A stretch of DNA of 64,000 nt, taken from NCBI GenBank assembly GCA_021292165.1, contig CM037877.1, positions 163,304,242 to 163,368,241 on the forward strand, read 5' to 3'. Shown here piece by piece: positions 43,836-55,515 of this stretch. Both the position numbers and the translations under genes were made by a program. Below the pieces are notes generated by a model, which did not search any database, was not told the origin of the DNA, and saw only the letters and a program-made list of their open reading frames with translations. This stretch comes from Shinisaurus crocodilurus. Its lineage: Eukaryota; Chordata; Lepidosauria; Squamata; Shinisauridae. Within the stretch, counting starts at the first letter, position 1. Each line of letters opens with the position of its first letter.

Positions 43836-43960
43836 AAATAAATGTCTCACACTTGCAGTCATTGCACTGCTGCAGTAACACCCAGAGGGGAACTGTCAGA
43901 CTCTGTTCCTGATAATTCCAGGGGACCAAGGCTGGGTTAAGCAGAGAGAGCTATAAACTG

Positions 43961-44394
43961 AGGCCCAGTTCACATGGAACAACCACCCATGGGTTGTTTA
44001 AACCATGGGTTATCGGGGCCACACAGGAGTGAGCGAGAGAGCATACTGCCTCCTGCGCGCTCGCCACTTCTGCTTTACATCTGGCTTCTTAGACAACGGC
44101 CGTTCCTGGGTTGTTTGATGCAATGTGCCAAACCCAGAACTCTGGGCTATTATGGGACAAACAACCCAGAGTTTACTGTTGGGTTAAAATTCTGGATTAT
44201 TGTCCCTCATACAGAGTTCCGGGTTTGGATGTCGCATCAAATGACCCAGGAACAGGGCATTCCGGGGTTGTTTATGAAAGCTGATGCAAAGTAGAAGTGG
44301 TGAGCATGCAGGAGGCAGCATGCTTGCTTGCTCCCGCATGGCTTCGACAATTCATGGGTGAAACAACCCACTAATTGCTGGTACATGTGAACCG
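43961..44394. mobile_element. unnamed DNA-transposon-like repeat (GTTCACA family)
   Basis: Inverted ends GTTCACATGGAACAACC and TGGTACATGTGAAC. The inside has mirrored AACAACCCA and TGGGTTGTT motifs many times. An (AC)n run follows at 44408-44430. Confidence 0.6.
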
Positions 44395-44579
44395 ATTAAA
44401 AAAATAACACACACACACACACACACACAATAAAAGCAGCAGGAACAACCCAATATTTTAAAAGCAGAAGACAGATATCAAGTTGGCATGGCGAAAGACC
44501 GTTTTAAAAGGCACCTTCAAAACATAGTGTTTGGAGTAACAAACATCAAACAAACATCAAGTAGCAAACTAAACATTAT

Positions 44580-44828
44580 GGATTGGACCCAGATTTACAT
44601 TGGATCAACTGCATTGATGGAAGTGGACTTCCCTGTGCTCTCCTTCCCACGGCCACCCCTGAAAATGCTATACAGAGAGTCAGGAGGCCTTGCTAAATGG
44701 GGTGAGCTGTGGTGTGTGTGGGGAGGAGGGGACCCCAGAAATCAGGCAGAGGAGCCTTCTGCAAGTAGAGCCCTTTCTTTTGTGGAAGGTCTCTTCCTCT
44801 CACAGAATGCAGATCCTGGATCCAACTC
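44580..44828 (+). mobile_element. R1 repeat, 249 bp
   Basis: Ends GGATTGGACCCAGATTTAC and GATCCTGGATCCAACTC. It keeps the core GAAGTGGACTTCCC, CTGAAAATGCTATACAG and GTGGAAGGTCTC. Confidence 0.8.
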
Positions 44829-44979
44829 TAAAAAATTTAAAAGGCCCGAGAGAATAACTTAGCTGTCATTCTTGAATGCCTGTCTGAGACAAGCCATCAA
44901 GGAGGCTGGATCATGATGTCTCCTGCACCCATAAAGTAAGTGAACAAGAATAACGTAGTTTGAACTGGTCAGGCCAGTT

Positions 44980-45445
44980 CACATGCCTCCCATTGCTTGG
45001 AGCAAATTCCTAGGAGAGGATTACTGAAGCGCCAACTTCTTTGTCTTTTGCCTGGTGCCAAAAAAGTAAAAAAACATTGGCACCAGTCAGACTTCTCTAG
45101 AGAGAGCATTCTACAATTTGGGGGCCACCACCGAAAAGGCCCGTTGACAGGTAGCCCCCCCGCCAAATGTCAGTATGCAGGGTCAGTCAGATTGGGACCT
45201 CAGATGATGATCTTATGGCACAGGCAGGAACATATGGGAAGAGGTGGTCCTTCAAATACTGTGGCCACAAGCCATGAAAGGCTGTATAAGTTAAAACCAG
45301 TACTTTGAACTGAGTTCAGAAATGAACCAGAAGGCAGAAGCCAATGGAGAGGATACAACACTGGCATCATACTGTATGTGGCTGATTCCAGCAGTTGGGG
45401 TTGATGAACACTCTGTGAAGATTTGGAGTGGTCACAACCTGCAGG
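44980..45445 (-). mobile_element. L2-like LINE relic
   Basis: Opposite to coding sense, the + strand shows CATATGGGAAGAGGTGGTCC, AAAGGCTGTATAAGTTAAAACC and TTGAACTGAGTTCAGAAATG. These correspond to the L2 RT C-terminal end. Frames are broken. Confidence 0.65.
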
Positions 45446-45460
45446 ACTTTTACTTGGTGC

Positions 45461-45894
45461 TAGGGATGGGTGACTCTTTCCATTTTGGTTTGTCATTTTC
45501 CAGATCCTAAATTCAGTTCATCCCATTTCTGCATCAGCTTGAGATTTTTTTATTTAAAAAAAATTGCATTAAAATTTGTACTCATTTTGGGTGCATTTCT
45601 CCAAATACATGCATTTTTGTACGCAATATACACATTTTTTGGCAGCAATTTCCCCCTAATACAATGCATTTTAACATTATTTTCATTAATACAGTATATG
45701 CATTTTTGTCTGCCTTTCCCCATAACATACATGTTTTTGAATGCATTTTTTGATTGGAGAACTCTGTTGCAAAATTCAGAGAAGACTGAATTTTGAAGGA
45801 TAACGGAGTTTCAGTTTGTGTATTGGGTCAAAGGTGCAAAATTAGGTAAGTTCACATTAAAATGCAAATCGAATGAATTTCTCCCTCATCCCTA
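45461..45894. mobile_element. hAT-like MITE (TAGGGATG ends)
   Basis: Termini TAGGGATGGGTGACTC and CTCATCCCTA. Flanks CTTGGTGC and CCTGGAAC share 5 of 8 positions. The AT-rich body has GATTGGAGAACTCTGTTGC, shared with 48808-49156 as GATTGGAGAATTCTGTTGC. Confidence 0.7.
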
Positions 45895-46125
45895 CCTGGA
45901 ACATCTGTCTGCAGCTCCACAGTTAGTATCGTACTGTGCTTGGGATGGGACAGAGAATGATCTGAGAGCATATCAGTTTGTCCTTTATCGGAAGCTAAGC
46001 CATTCTGTGATTACTCATTAAGCTTTGACGGTTCTTGAGTGGCAGATAACCTGGGAACCACATGCATGATGCTTTTTTATTTTATGAAGGATAAGGTAGA
46101 AATGTAAGCAATAAATTTCATAGAT

Positions 46126-46295
46126 TTCATAGATCATAGAGTTGAAAGGAGCCTACAAGGCTATCGAGTCCAACCCCCTGCTCAATGCAGGAAACTAGAG
46201 GAGGGGTCTCCCATCCAAGTAATAACCAGGCCTGACCCTGTTTAGCTTTCCACGCTCAGACAAGCTGAGCCAGCGTAAGCCACTGGCCTGTAGGC
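46126..46295 (-). mobile_element. SINE with 5S rRNA-derived head and CR1-like tail (copy 1)
   Basis: On the minus strand, the head (about 46295 to 46203) follows 5S rRNA from its 5' end (GCCTACAGGCC) through the internal promoter: AAGCTAAACAGGGTCAGGCC and CTGGTTATTACTTGGATGGG, then AGACC. It then switches to a CR1 3' end (GAGCAGGGGGTTGGACTCG, CTTGTAGGCTCC) and short TCTATGA repeats. Polymerase III would start from the 5S A and C boxes, and CR1 enzymes would recognise the tail (inference). Confidence 0.8.
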
Positions 46296-46299
46296 CTGT

Positions 46300-46660
46300 A
46301 TAATGTTCGTATGGCGTTGCTGTTGCTCCAGCCAAAGCTTTTGTATGCTGGAAGAGCAATCCTTCGAACTGGCCCAGCCCAGGTACATTAAGCTCTTGAA
46401 GGGCCAATGTATGCTTTTGGAAGCAGGGTGAGATACAATAAGGAAATAGTAGTAGGTGATCACTCGTGACCGAGTAAGATTGTCTTCCAGGATAAAATTA
46501 CAAAAAGAAAATTATATAAAGAGGAAATTGTATAAAATTGTGTAGAATCTAGCGATGGGTCTGTAAGTGACTGTGGAGGCCAATTCTAGATCCACACAGC
46601 TTCCCACAGTGAGGACACAGGTTACCAGATGGAAGATGGTCCTGTAAAGGATTCAGGATA
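46300..46660. other. gene-free stretch
   Basis: GTGATCACTCGTGACCGAG near 46457 and CAATTCTAGATCCACACAGC near 46581 look like part of an unnamed repeat, but no second copy occurs here. Confidence 0.3.
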
Positions 46661-46879
46661 ACCCATTCACAGCTTTATTTTGGGTTGGTTTTTTATTTTT
46701 ATTTTCATCCGTTTATGGTTCTTAAAAAAGATATTTTTTTTTGTATTTCTACAGAAGTTGAAGTACCCTCCCTCTTGTTCTACAAACCTTGTGGTTTCCC
46801 CAAGCATGCTGATCCCTACTTCTTGTTTCTCAGTGGTTCCATTTGGCTCCATTTCTAGTCGGCACTTCTCAGCTGAGTT

Positions 46880-47330
46880 CGCTATTAGAGGGAGTGCTTA
46901 TTTAGCCTAATTTCTTTCAGAACTATTTCTATGCTTAGAGAAACAGAATAAGCCCCGAACCCATTTCTTTCCATTTCTGCCGTTCAGACCAGATATCTGT
47001 GGAACACTTTTTAGCTTCTTTTGCTTACAACATAAGCGGCGAGGCCAGGAGTCTGTTGTTGTGTGTGTGGTTTTGCTTTGTTTTTTTAACCATGTATATT
47101 GGGAAATAAGACTCCCCAAGGTCGGTAAATTATAGAACAATGTTGAGCTAAGCTTGGCTTAACAATTCTTAATTAGAAACTCCCTGATGGTTTGCTAATT
47201 TTTGAGGTAGTCCTTGGTAATTAGAACTGTGCACCTCACCCTGCTAATAAAGCAGAAGAGGAAATTTGCAGGGTGTAAGAATCAATTATCCTTTTGGATC
47301 ATCAGGTTTATATCCCTTTCTTCATCCCCT
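46880..47330. other. candidate conserved noncoding element
   Basis: No repeat signature. It is rich in homeodomain cores: TTCTTAATTAGAAAC, TGGTAATTAGAAC, GCTAATTTTTGAG, CTGCTAATAAAG and ATCAATTATCC. Composition-based call only. Confidence 0.3.
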
Positions 47331-48800
47331 ACGCATGGCTTGAATACATTTTGGTAACAAGATAACTTGGGACTCTCAACCACATGCATGAAAGAGAGGT
47401 GGCAGGGGGTGGCTCCTGGTCAGGTTCTTGTCCTGAATTTAATTTTTCATTGATAATTAGACTCTCAAAGCCACCTGATATTTTTTTGACCAGCAGGAAA
47501 CAAAACCCCACTGATTGACTCAGGGGAGAGAAGCAAGCGGCTCCTGCTGTGCTCACTAGGCGGCTTCACAAAGACTGAAAACAAGAGCTGTGGCAAATTG
47601 GATCATCCTACAAGTTTCGACTGGCCCATTGTGTACAAGTAGTAAATTGAGAGCTGATATTTCTGAGAAGTATTTATTAGCGAGGCTTGGTGTCTCGCGT
47701 GCTCCTTGTCGTTATCTCTTGCAAACAGTTTTTTACCAGTTTGGATGAGCAATCTATGCCTATATATATATATATATATATGAGGAGAGAGGGAGAGGGA
47801 TATCTCATCCTTTCAGGTAATTATGATAGGACAGTTGCGATTGTTCAGACCGGAAGCAGACTGCCCAGCACTGTTGGCTGAGATGATCATTCAGCTGTTA
47901 AGACATTTTATGCATCTTTAATTGTATATTTTTTTAAAAAGAGGAAGAGCTAATGGGATGCATTTGCAGGAGCTTGCTGAAACACAAACAATGGGGGGGG
48001 GGAAGAAAAAAGAGAAATATTGTTTTGATATTCCTTCCTGTTGCCGCCCGCCTTATTAGTATTTTAAATAACGACGTCCTAGGGACAGCGATCAGTTCTA
48101 ATCATTTAGTGCAAAAAAGGTGTGAAAATAGGAGGCTGTGACCAGTTAGCAGAAATCATAGTTATACATGCTGAGACCTGCCATGCTATGCCACATTGAA
48201 GGCTGTCTCATATTGAAGGGCTGATACCCAGGGTAAGTTTCTTTTTCTGCAGTCACAGGAAGATAATGTGAGATGGCTGTTTCATTACCTCCTCCCCACC
48301 CCTCCCCTCATCACCACTGTGCGCTCTCCAGATTTTGATTTAGGGAAATTGAAAAACCTGCCACCATGGAAAAGAAGGAAGGAAGAAGATTCTTACACTG
48401 TTGTAAATAAACACATGCATAGAAGAACAGTGTCCCAACAGGGTTCTGTGCCTGGTTAAAAATAGCCATGGCATTGGCAGGTGAAACCCCCTCAATGTTG
48501 CGTTCAGAACAAATATTGGTTTTTGCACACAGGTCCACGAGCTTATGCCTGTCCCGTGCAGAGCGAGGAGGGTCAGCGTGGCACTGGTGTAGATGCAGAA
48601 AGGCGCCCCCCCCCCGTGAAATGGATACAAAGTCCTTGTTGTTGGGGCAGGTCAATCTCTGGACTGGGATGTTTGGGTGCAAGGAGGCACTGCTACAGTG
48701 CTTCTCATCCTAGGTGAGGCCAAATAGCTGGCATCACCTCTAATCCCCCCCAGCCGTGCCACAGAGTGATTGGTGGTTAGGAACAGTTTAGGGTGTGTAC
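47331..48800. other. gene-free stretch
   Basis: A (TA)n run lies at 47761-47781 and a G9 run near 47993. The part from 47560 to 47760 is unique and could be regulatory. Nothing else is recognised. Confidence 0.4.
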
Positions 48801-48807
48801 TCATTCC

Positions 48808-49156
48808 TAGGATGGATGGTTATAGTTTCAATTATGGCTTCTTTCAGTTTCTCATTATTCCAATCTTAAAAAAGAAAGTTTGCATGAAAATGCGCACAGA
48901 TTTTCTGTGCATTGCTCCTGCATACATACATACATTTTTTTGGTACTCAATTTTGCCTGATAGGCACAGTTTTTGACAAGCAATTTTCTGTTATACCACA
49001 CACATTATTTAGGCACATTTTGGTACTCGTTCTTTGATTGGAGAATTCTGTTGCGAATTGTGGAGAAGGGCGAATGTCAAAGGATAGCTGAGTTTTGGTC
49101 TGTATATTGGTTCGAAAGTGCGACTTTAGATCAAATGAATTTCTCCCCCATCCCTA
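48808..49156. mobile_element. hAT-like MITE, worn left end
   Basis: The right end is CATCCCTA, the left a degraded TAGGATGGATGG. The body shares TTTTTTTGGTACTCAATTTTG-like and GGAGAATTCTGTTGCG segments with 45461-45894. Confidence 0.55.
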
Positions 49157-49158
49157 CG

Positions 49159-49301
49159 TAGGGATGTAACCACTCGCCTCGAGCGGGCGTAGCGGGCCGA
49201 AATCGGCCCCGCTCACACCCGCCAGAGACTCGCTTTGATATAAGAGTGTTTTGGATTACAAGCACGTTTCCTGAACGAATTATGCTCTCAATCCAAGGTA
49301 T

Positions 49302-49310
<9 letters not shown>
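49159..49310. mobile_element. second TAGGGATG end joined to a mariner-like end
   Basis: TAGGGATG begins two bases after the previous CATCCCTA, making a short palindrome. A segment from about 49225 ends AATCCAAGGTATTACTATATA, which also ends the repeat near 49846 and resembles Tc1/mariner-type termini next to TA. Confidence 0.4.

Positions 49311-49335
<25 letters not shown>
49308..49335. repeat. (TA)n microsatellite
   Basis: Alternating TA run. Confidence 0.95.
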
Positions 49336-49340
<5 letters not shown>

Positions 49341-49689
49341 TGCAAACCTGGAAATAATGTCTATAATTTAAATAGAACTATAATACATCTTGCCAGAGTG
49401 CGGAAGAGCGTAACCAGGTGACCTTCGTGCCTATTCAGTCAGCTAACTGTTGAGGGGCAGCTTCAAGCTTTCTGTTCTAGGACGGAACAGCTTCAAATAG
49501 AGAACTGTCCCCTGACAGCCCTTCAAATAGAAGTCTGTCCTCTGTAAAGTAGGACTCCTGGCCACCCTATGTGCTTTCTCTCCCTGTCTCTTCTACACAC
49601 ATGGTGCCCAGATGACTGCTTCCTTTTTCTCATTTGACACTGTAGTACATAATGTGTAATACATCAAAAAAGTGCCAGAGAAAGGCAAG

Positions 49690-49850
49690 AAAACACACAC
49701 ACACACACACACTCCTCGGCGGCGGCGGTGCCCACTTGTCTTGCAAGACCTTGCTCGTTTATCAAGTCAAATTTTTTAAAAAATTTTGCTTGTCTTGCAA
49801 AACGCTCTCAGACCAAGTTACTTGCAATCCAAGGTATTACTGTATATATA
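49690..49850. mobile_element. mariner-like MITE end
   Basis: An (AC)n and (CGG)n patch is followed by TTGTCTTGCAAGACCTTGC, TTTTGCTTGTCTTGCAAAAC and the end AATCCAAGGTATTACTGTATA. Complete limits are not visible. Confidence 0.4.
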
Positions 49851-50290
49851 TAAGCATATGAACATTTCATGCAAATTACTATCATGTTTTGTCCTCCTTT
49901 TTGGTAATTTGTAAGTAGCCACCCAATAGAACCCACTCCATAGTCTGTGCATGCCTGGAATCAAGAGGATGTTAGGAAGTTCTTGAACCAGAGGAGAGGG
50001 GGAGAAGACAGGAAACCTATCTTCTACTACTGTTTAACCCAGGGGTGGGCAACTTCAGGAGGTCTGGGGGCCATTTTTGCCTCCCCCCACCAGTGGGCAA
50101 CAGTCTCTCGGGTGACGCCAAAAATGACTTAATTTTTTAATGAAAAAATGGCACCCAGAGTTCAATGGAGTGCCAAAAAAGTCAAATCTAGAACAAGGAA
50201 TAGTTTACAACTGTTGTCTCTCTCCCCCCACCCAATATCTTCAAAGGCTGCTCCACGACTTCTTGGTCCAGTTGTTCTAAACTAATATGC
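49851..50290. other. gene-free stretch
   Basis: CAGGGGTGGGCAACTTCAGG at about 50040 looks like a hAT-type left end, but no matching right end was found. Confidence 0.35.
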
Positions 50291-50291
50291 A

Positions 50292-50388
50292 ACCCAGTCC
50301 TATGCACGTTTAGTCAGAAGTAAGTTCCGTAAGTCGAATAAGGTTAACTCCCAAGTAAGCATGCTGCAAGTTTGCAGTCCAAGGTTGC
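50292..50388. mobile_element. P1-type palindromic MITE
   Basis: It runs from CCAGTCCTATGCACG to CATGCTGCAAG, with GTCAGAAGTAAGTTCCG inside. More diverged than the other copies. Confidence 0.6.
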
Positions 50389-51369
50389 AAGATAATCTTC
50401 TATTTTGATTCTACGACTGAAACCATTTCCAGAAAATGATAAATGGGTCTTACCACCATACCCTCATCTGAGTGTGTGAGTGTGTGTTCACCTTTGAAAA
50501 ACTGTTCTTGACTTTCCAGCTTCTGCAAGCATTACAAGTAACATGAAAACTCATGAGGGCTCCTCCCCCCTCAACTTTTCACTGTGGGACCTTGCTCCAG
50601 TCTGGGGAGCTATAGCCTGTGACACCAATTCTGAGTCAGGGGGGAAGCTGTAGAGTCAGGCCCAGCTGTGGGAAGCCGGGTGCTTGAGAACTCAGTTCTA
50701 CCAGGCCTCCCAGTGGCTGATGAGCCGGGATGGGGTGAGATGCAGGATGCTGATATGGCCTATCCTCCACAGCTGGGAGACCTGACCTTGATGGAGGCCC
50801 CTGCTTCTTGACCAGGGATGTCATCCATGGGAACATGGCAGCAGCAGGAGGTTTCTGCAGGAGAGGGTGTTTTGGGGGTGTCTCCTTTGGTGTGTTGTCA
50901 ACTAAAGAGGGTGGGCAGAGGTGTCTGGTGAGGCACAGCAACCACCTGAGAGCCAGGTTTTCCTGCCATGATGGAATGTCCAATAGTGATCTTTAGCGAC
51001 CACTTCCCTGTATTTAAGCCAGAGCTACCTTCAGTAGACTTTCTGAGAAACAACACATTGGTGACCTGGAAGGCTTCCTGCTTTCTCTGGAACTGTGAAC
51101 TTATTGGGACTTGTTCTGTGTGCTGAACCCAGGGCAAGTTGGGTCTTTTGTTGTGATGTTCATGAACTAATTCTTGTCTAGCATTGAGACTTCTGCTTCA
51201 GCTCTGGGAAGTCAGGTTTCGACATTCACCATTGCTTGCCATTCCAGCAGGCTGTACTGAGGGAGATGAGATGAGGGAGTGCAGGGCCATTCCACCGGCC
51301 CTGCTGAAAGAATTAATTTCCCCCCTCTTCCCTCCCCATTCCTTTTTCCTCATGTCTCGTGTCATTTTA
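50389..51369. other. gene-free stretch
   Basis: No exon or repeat family recognised. Confidence 0.4.
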
Positions 51370-51478
51370 GAAAGCCTGAGGGCAGAGACTGTCTTGTTTA
51401 ATTGATTATATATAAGCCGCTCTAGGAGCCTTTTTGGATGAGGAGCGGCATAAAAATACTTCAAATAAATAAATAATC
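51370..51478 (+). mobile_element. LINE 3' tail
   Basis: TATAAGCCGCTCTAGGAGCC and GGAGCGGCATAAAAATAC followed by (TAAA)n-like sequence. Confidence 0.55.
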
Positions 51479-51584
51479 AATAAATCAACTCACACAGTGC
51501 ATTGCGAACACTGACTTTTTTGTAATTAAAAATATGCGTTGACTGACCCTAAAGAAGAAGGTGCTTAAATGAGTCCCATAGAAC

Positions 51585-51800
51585 CAGAGACTCAAAGAGT
51601 TGAAATCAGAGATTCAAAGAGCGCCTTGCAGGCCAACTAGTCTAAACCCCTGCTCAATGCAAGAAATCCAGCGCTAGCCCAGAGCATCCCCAACAGATGG
51701 CTGTCCAGCCCTTGCTTAAAGACCCCCAGCATAGGAGATCCCATCGTCACTCTAGGTAATTGGCTGTACTCTGAAACCACTCTTACTAACATGAAGTCTC
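51585..51800 (-). mobile_element. old CR1 3' fragment
   Basis: The + strand shows CCCCTGCTCAATGCAAGAAA, CAACAGATGGCTGTCCAGCC and CTAGGTAATTGGCTG, the CR1 3' region in reverse sense, more diverged than at 18870. Confidence 0.75.
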
Positions 51801-52119
51801 TCCCTATGTTCTCCTAATGTTTCTTTCCACTCCTACACTTCTACTGACCATTAAATCCAGAGAGCTGCTGCTATGTTGGTTCCAGAAAAAGAGATAAATT
51901 AAATAGTAAAGTAAAAGTGACTTTTCCCCTTGGCTGATCCCTGCTGGTGAAAGAGCTATGCAGGGTTTTGAGTTAAACAGAACTCTTTTCCAGCTAGGAA
52001 AATCTAGTCTTTCTATATATGGAACAAGTTATTTATTAATGCAAATATTGTTAGTCACTTGAGGTAGATGTAGCATGGTATGGACAGACTTCCCCCATTG
52101 CGATTGGCAAGAAAGAGGT

Positions 52120-52290
52120 GGTAATCGCTTTTTAAGTTTTGTACTGTTTTTTTAATTGTGTTTTATACTGTGCGTGTGTGTGTTCCCCCCCCCCTCTTGT
52201 ATTTTATTGGACTGTACATCACTCAGAGTGGCCGGATGTCTGGCCAGATGGGCGATTCATAAATATAATAAATAAATAAATAAATAAACA
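52120..52290 (+). mobile_element. LINE 3' tail
   Basis: TTTTATACTGTGCGTGTGTG and GGACTGTACATCACTCAGAG, then a (TAAA)n run at 52268-52290. Confidence 0.5.
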
Positions 52291-52924
52291 GTTTGGAAGT
52301 ATAATTCAGCCACAACTTTATTTAATTTACTGGCTTTTGGTTCCTTGGGTGGTCAGCTCAAGTTTGAGCCTTATGCCATAGCTGAAGATCTATGTTTGCC
52401 CTTACACTGGGGCTAAGCCAGGGATGGGGAATCTCCAGCCCATAGGACTGATAACTTGCAGGTTTGCCAACTGCCCTGGGTCTGCCTCGGCAACTTTCCC
52501 CCCTGGCATCCAAAAACATAAGGAGGTTAAATAAAGGAGAAGCTAAAGGACACTGATTAGTTTTCAAAACAGGCGAGGCCCTACTGCAGCCTGACTCAGG
52601 CGATACACTAATTAGGGAAGTCAATGAACAACAGCAGCAACAACAAAAAGATGGAAATTATTTCAACATAGTGACAGTGTCTGTGGCAACTGATGATGAA
52701 GAAAAGCTGCCGGAATTCCCGTCTAATATTTTCAGAAGAGAATCAGGTAATAACACCACTAGCACTGCCATATTCAGAAGAAGGTTTACAAAAAGGAGAA
52801 GGAGTGGGACACTTTCTGATTCATGTTTTTTCAATGGTCCAGGTTTGGGGCCTAAAAACATAACGGATAACACATGATTTTTCAATCAAAAAGGCATGAA
52901 AAATAACGCTTTCAAGTGAATTGG
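52291..52924. other. gene-free stretch
   Basis: CAGGGATGGGGAATCTCCAG at about 52420 resembles a hAT left end without a visible partner end. Nothing else is recognised. Confidence 0.35.
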
Positions 52925-53099
52925 TCTATTTTTAAAATGTTGCAGCCATGTTGGTCCATTAGGAGGAGGAGGAGGAGGAGGAGGAGGAGGAGGAGGAGGA
53001 GGAGGAGGAGGATAAATCAAAACATCAAGAGGACCAACTAAAAAGTCACAAAATAGTCAGCAAGCTTTTTTGGACTCTTCTTCAGGCTGAATGTTATGT

Positions 53100-53132
<33 letters not shown>
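52925..53132. repeat. diverged interspersed repeat with (GGA)n and (AG)n runs
   Basis: GCAGCCATGTTGGTCCATTA and CTTCTTCAGGCTGAATGTTA belong to a widespread vertebrate interspersed repeat I cannot name. (AGG)n at 52962-53010 and (AG)n at 53103-53132 lie inside or beside it. Confidence 0.55.
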
Positions 53133-53134
<2 letters not shown>

Positions 53135-53339
53135 GTTTGGGCATGGTAGAAAAGCTCCAGTGTTGTCTCCCCCCCCCATGAGATTGTATGTATGGTATGG
53201 GATCGTGGTATGTTTGGGTGGGGGGCTGTGTGTGTAACAAGTTTGTACAGGGCTCCCAAACTTATGCTTGGGTCCTGAGTATTAGGCGACTTCATACATT
53301 CAATTTTTATTTTGTTTAGCACAGTGGACTGGCTATTTT

Positions 53340-54470
53340 CATATTAATCTTCTTTACCAAAAGATCTCCTCCATAAATATTTATCCTGCTGTTCTTATGG
53401 CAGACACCATGATGTGTATAAAGGTTGCTCTTCAACAACAGCCCAGAGAGTCTTCATGTAATTTGTGTTCCATTATAGACCCCTTGCATTGGTATTATAC
53501 AAGATGCTCAGGATTAGTGATGCAACAGCTTAGGAAGGAACTGTGATACCATTGCAGAATTCTTCTTGCAAAGCAAATCTGATGTCTGACAAACACATTC
53601 ATATGTTTGACGGGATTAGCATTGCCAATGCCTGGTAATTTAGGAGGGTGGTGGTTGGAAATGGCTGCTTTCTAATTCTCTCCACTGATGGCATCATGAC
53701 AGTATTTCTGCTTCTAAATTGCAATGCCGGGTGTGAACTGGAGTACAAAAGACACAGTACCTATAGGTGTTAGGTTCACGATTGTACCTAGCCAGCTTGC
53801 AATATACTGTGCAGCACTGATAATGATTATGCAGAGTGTCGGGAGAACTTTATATATAAACGTAACCTCAAGAAATAGGAGAGGAGGAGGAAAAGCCTGA
53901 GCAAAAAGCTAAGCCAGCACATTATCTAATTCTCAATGTAAAATAATGCAGGAGTGCGGAAGATGAACATCTGATTTGTCACATCTGATACACTAATGTT
54001 TTATCCAAAAGGAAGAACACATTGTAACATGCTCAGTCATCTGCATAAACACCACCTGGCCCTTTGCAGGCACCTACTCAAGTTACAAAAGTTAATGGCA
54101 GCCCATTTGTAGCCATTTCACTGGTAGAAATGGAAGGTTGTTTGGTTGTATGTGTGTGTTTTAAAAGGACCATATTTACATGACTGTGTTAATTGTACAT
54201 TAGTATCCTGCATAATTCTTGTTTGCATGGTTTACTGGTGCCAATTTCTCTTTGATGAAAACGGCTGTTTATTTTGGTTGTTTTTTTAAAATTAATGCTC
54301 CACAGCATAAGGAAACAAAGATTATAGTATCTCCAAGCCCTAAATGTCTATGGAAGCATACACATATTTTAATGTCAGATTCTAGAATAATTTCGGCCTG
54401 GGAAAACATCCAGGGTAGACTGGGACATTATAATAGGAGGTTAATGTGTGTGTGTTTATGAAATAATGGG
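53340..54470. other. candidate conserved noncoding element cluster
   Basis: No transposon marks over about 1.1 kb. It has GATTAGCATTGCC, GGTAATTTAGG and TCTAATTCTC cores. Conservation is not testable here. Confidence 0.3.
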
Positions 54471-54477
54471 GTTGTCC

Positions 54478-54646
54478 CATAGATTTCATAGATCATAGAG
54501 TTGGAAGGAGCCTACAAGGCTATCGAGTCCAACCCCCTGCTCAATGCAGGAAACTAGAGAAGGGGTCTCCCATCCAAGTAATAACCAGGCCTGACCCTGC
54601 TTAGCTTTCCACACTCAGACAAGCTGAGCCAGCGTGAGCCACAGGC
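54478..54646 (-). mobile_element. SINE with 5S rRNA-derived head and CR1-like tail (copy 2)
   Basis: Same architecture as 46126-46295: on the minus strand AAGCTAAGCAGGGTCAGGCC, CTGGTTATTACTTGGATGGG, AGACC, then the CR1 3' end GAGCAGGGGGTTGGACTCG and TCTATGA repeats. The 5S internal promoter is even closer to 5S rRNA here. Confidence 0.82.
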
Positions 54647-54649
54647 CAT

Positions 54650-55264
54650 GATATAAATGAGAGCTGAGTTTAGTATCTAATATTTGTCTAGGAATGGAGC
54701 AAGTTTGTAGTGTGTGTGTTTAAACTGACACATCCTGATTGCATGCCTCAGTAAGCATACCTTTGTGCTACATTACACACATGTACGTATCATCACATTT
54801 CCTTCTCAGACTAAAATAAAATCTAGGAACCCGAGACACTAAAATGCTTGTGTACCAGTTAGGCAAGGTCAGAAAGGAATTTATGCAAGGAAGTGTGAAA
54901 TGCAAAGTACGGAGGTGTGTTTTGTACATGCCTAGTCCTTGTGACCAGATGCCTGACTGATGGATGAGGTAGCGGTGGGAAGTGGATGGTGCTGAATGTC
55001 ACCTTGATGTGTAATCCTTGAAGGTGGTCTGCTACACATAGCCTACATATAACCTATTACTTTGCCTGTGGTTCAGATGTAACTATTTCGGTCCAATAAA
55101 CTGGGATTTATTGGACTGGGGAACGAACTGTGTGCCCATGCACTCAGTTTTGCTGAAGCTTTCTTTGTTTCTTGAATCACAGTTTCCTGTGACATCCAAA
55201 CTGGGAAACTGTGGTTTAAGGGCTCCTTACAAATCAGGCTCGCAAATTGTGATCTGATCACTAA
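54650..55264. other. gene-free stretch
   Basis: Nothing recognised. Confidence 0.4.
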
Positions 55265-55345
55265 GTACATTTACACAAAAGTAAGTCTCATTGAGTTCAG
55301 TGGAGCTTACTCCTGAGTAAGTGTGCATAGGGTTGCAGCCCCTGG
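55265..55345. mobile_element. P1-type palindromic MITE
   Basis: CACAAAAGTAAGTCTCATTG and GTTCAGTGGAGCTTACTCC, ending GTGCATAGGGTTGCAG. Confidence 0.7.
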
Positions 55346-55515
55346 ACCTTTGGCATTCCTGGAATGCTGTGTGTGTGTACTTTAGGCCTCATGTTGGAAT
55401 ATGCTCTGCACAGGCTTCCAAATGGTAGCCACCCAGTTAGGGGGGCAGTTTTGTCACTGCCCTTTCTGTAGTTCATTACATGAAGTCCTGCTCCCTTAGA
55501 TGTCACACATTCTGG

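Noticed and set aside
46203..46295. Possible functional 5S rRNA gene on the minus strand
   Set aside because: The 3' third of 5S rRNA is missing and replaced by a CR1 end, and several stem bases are changed. It is a SINE head.
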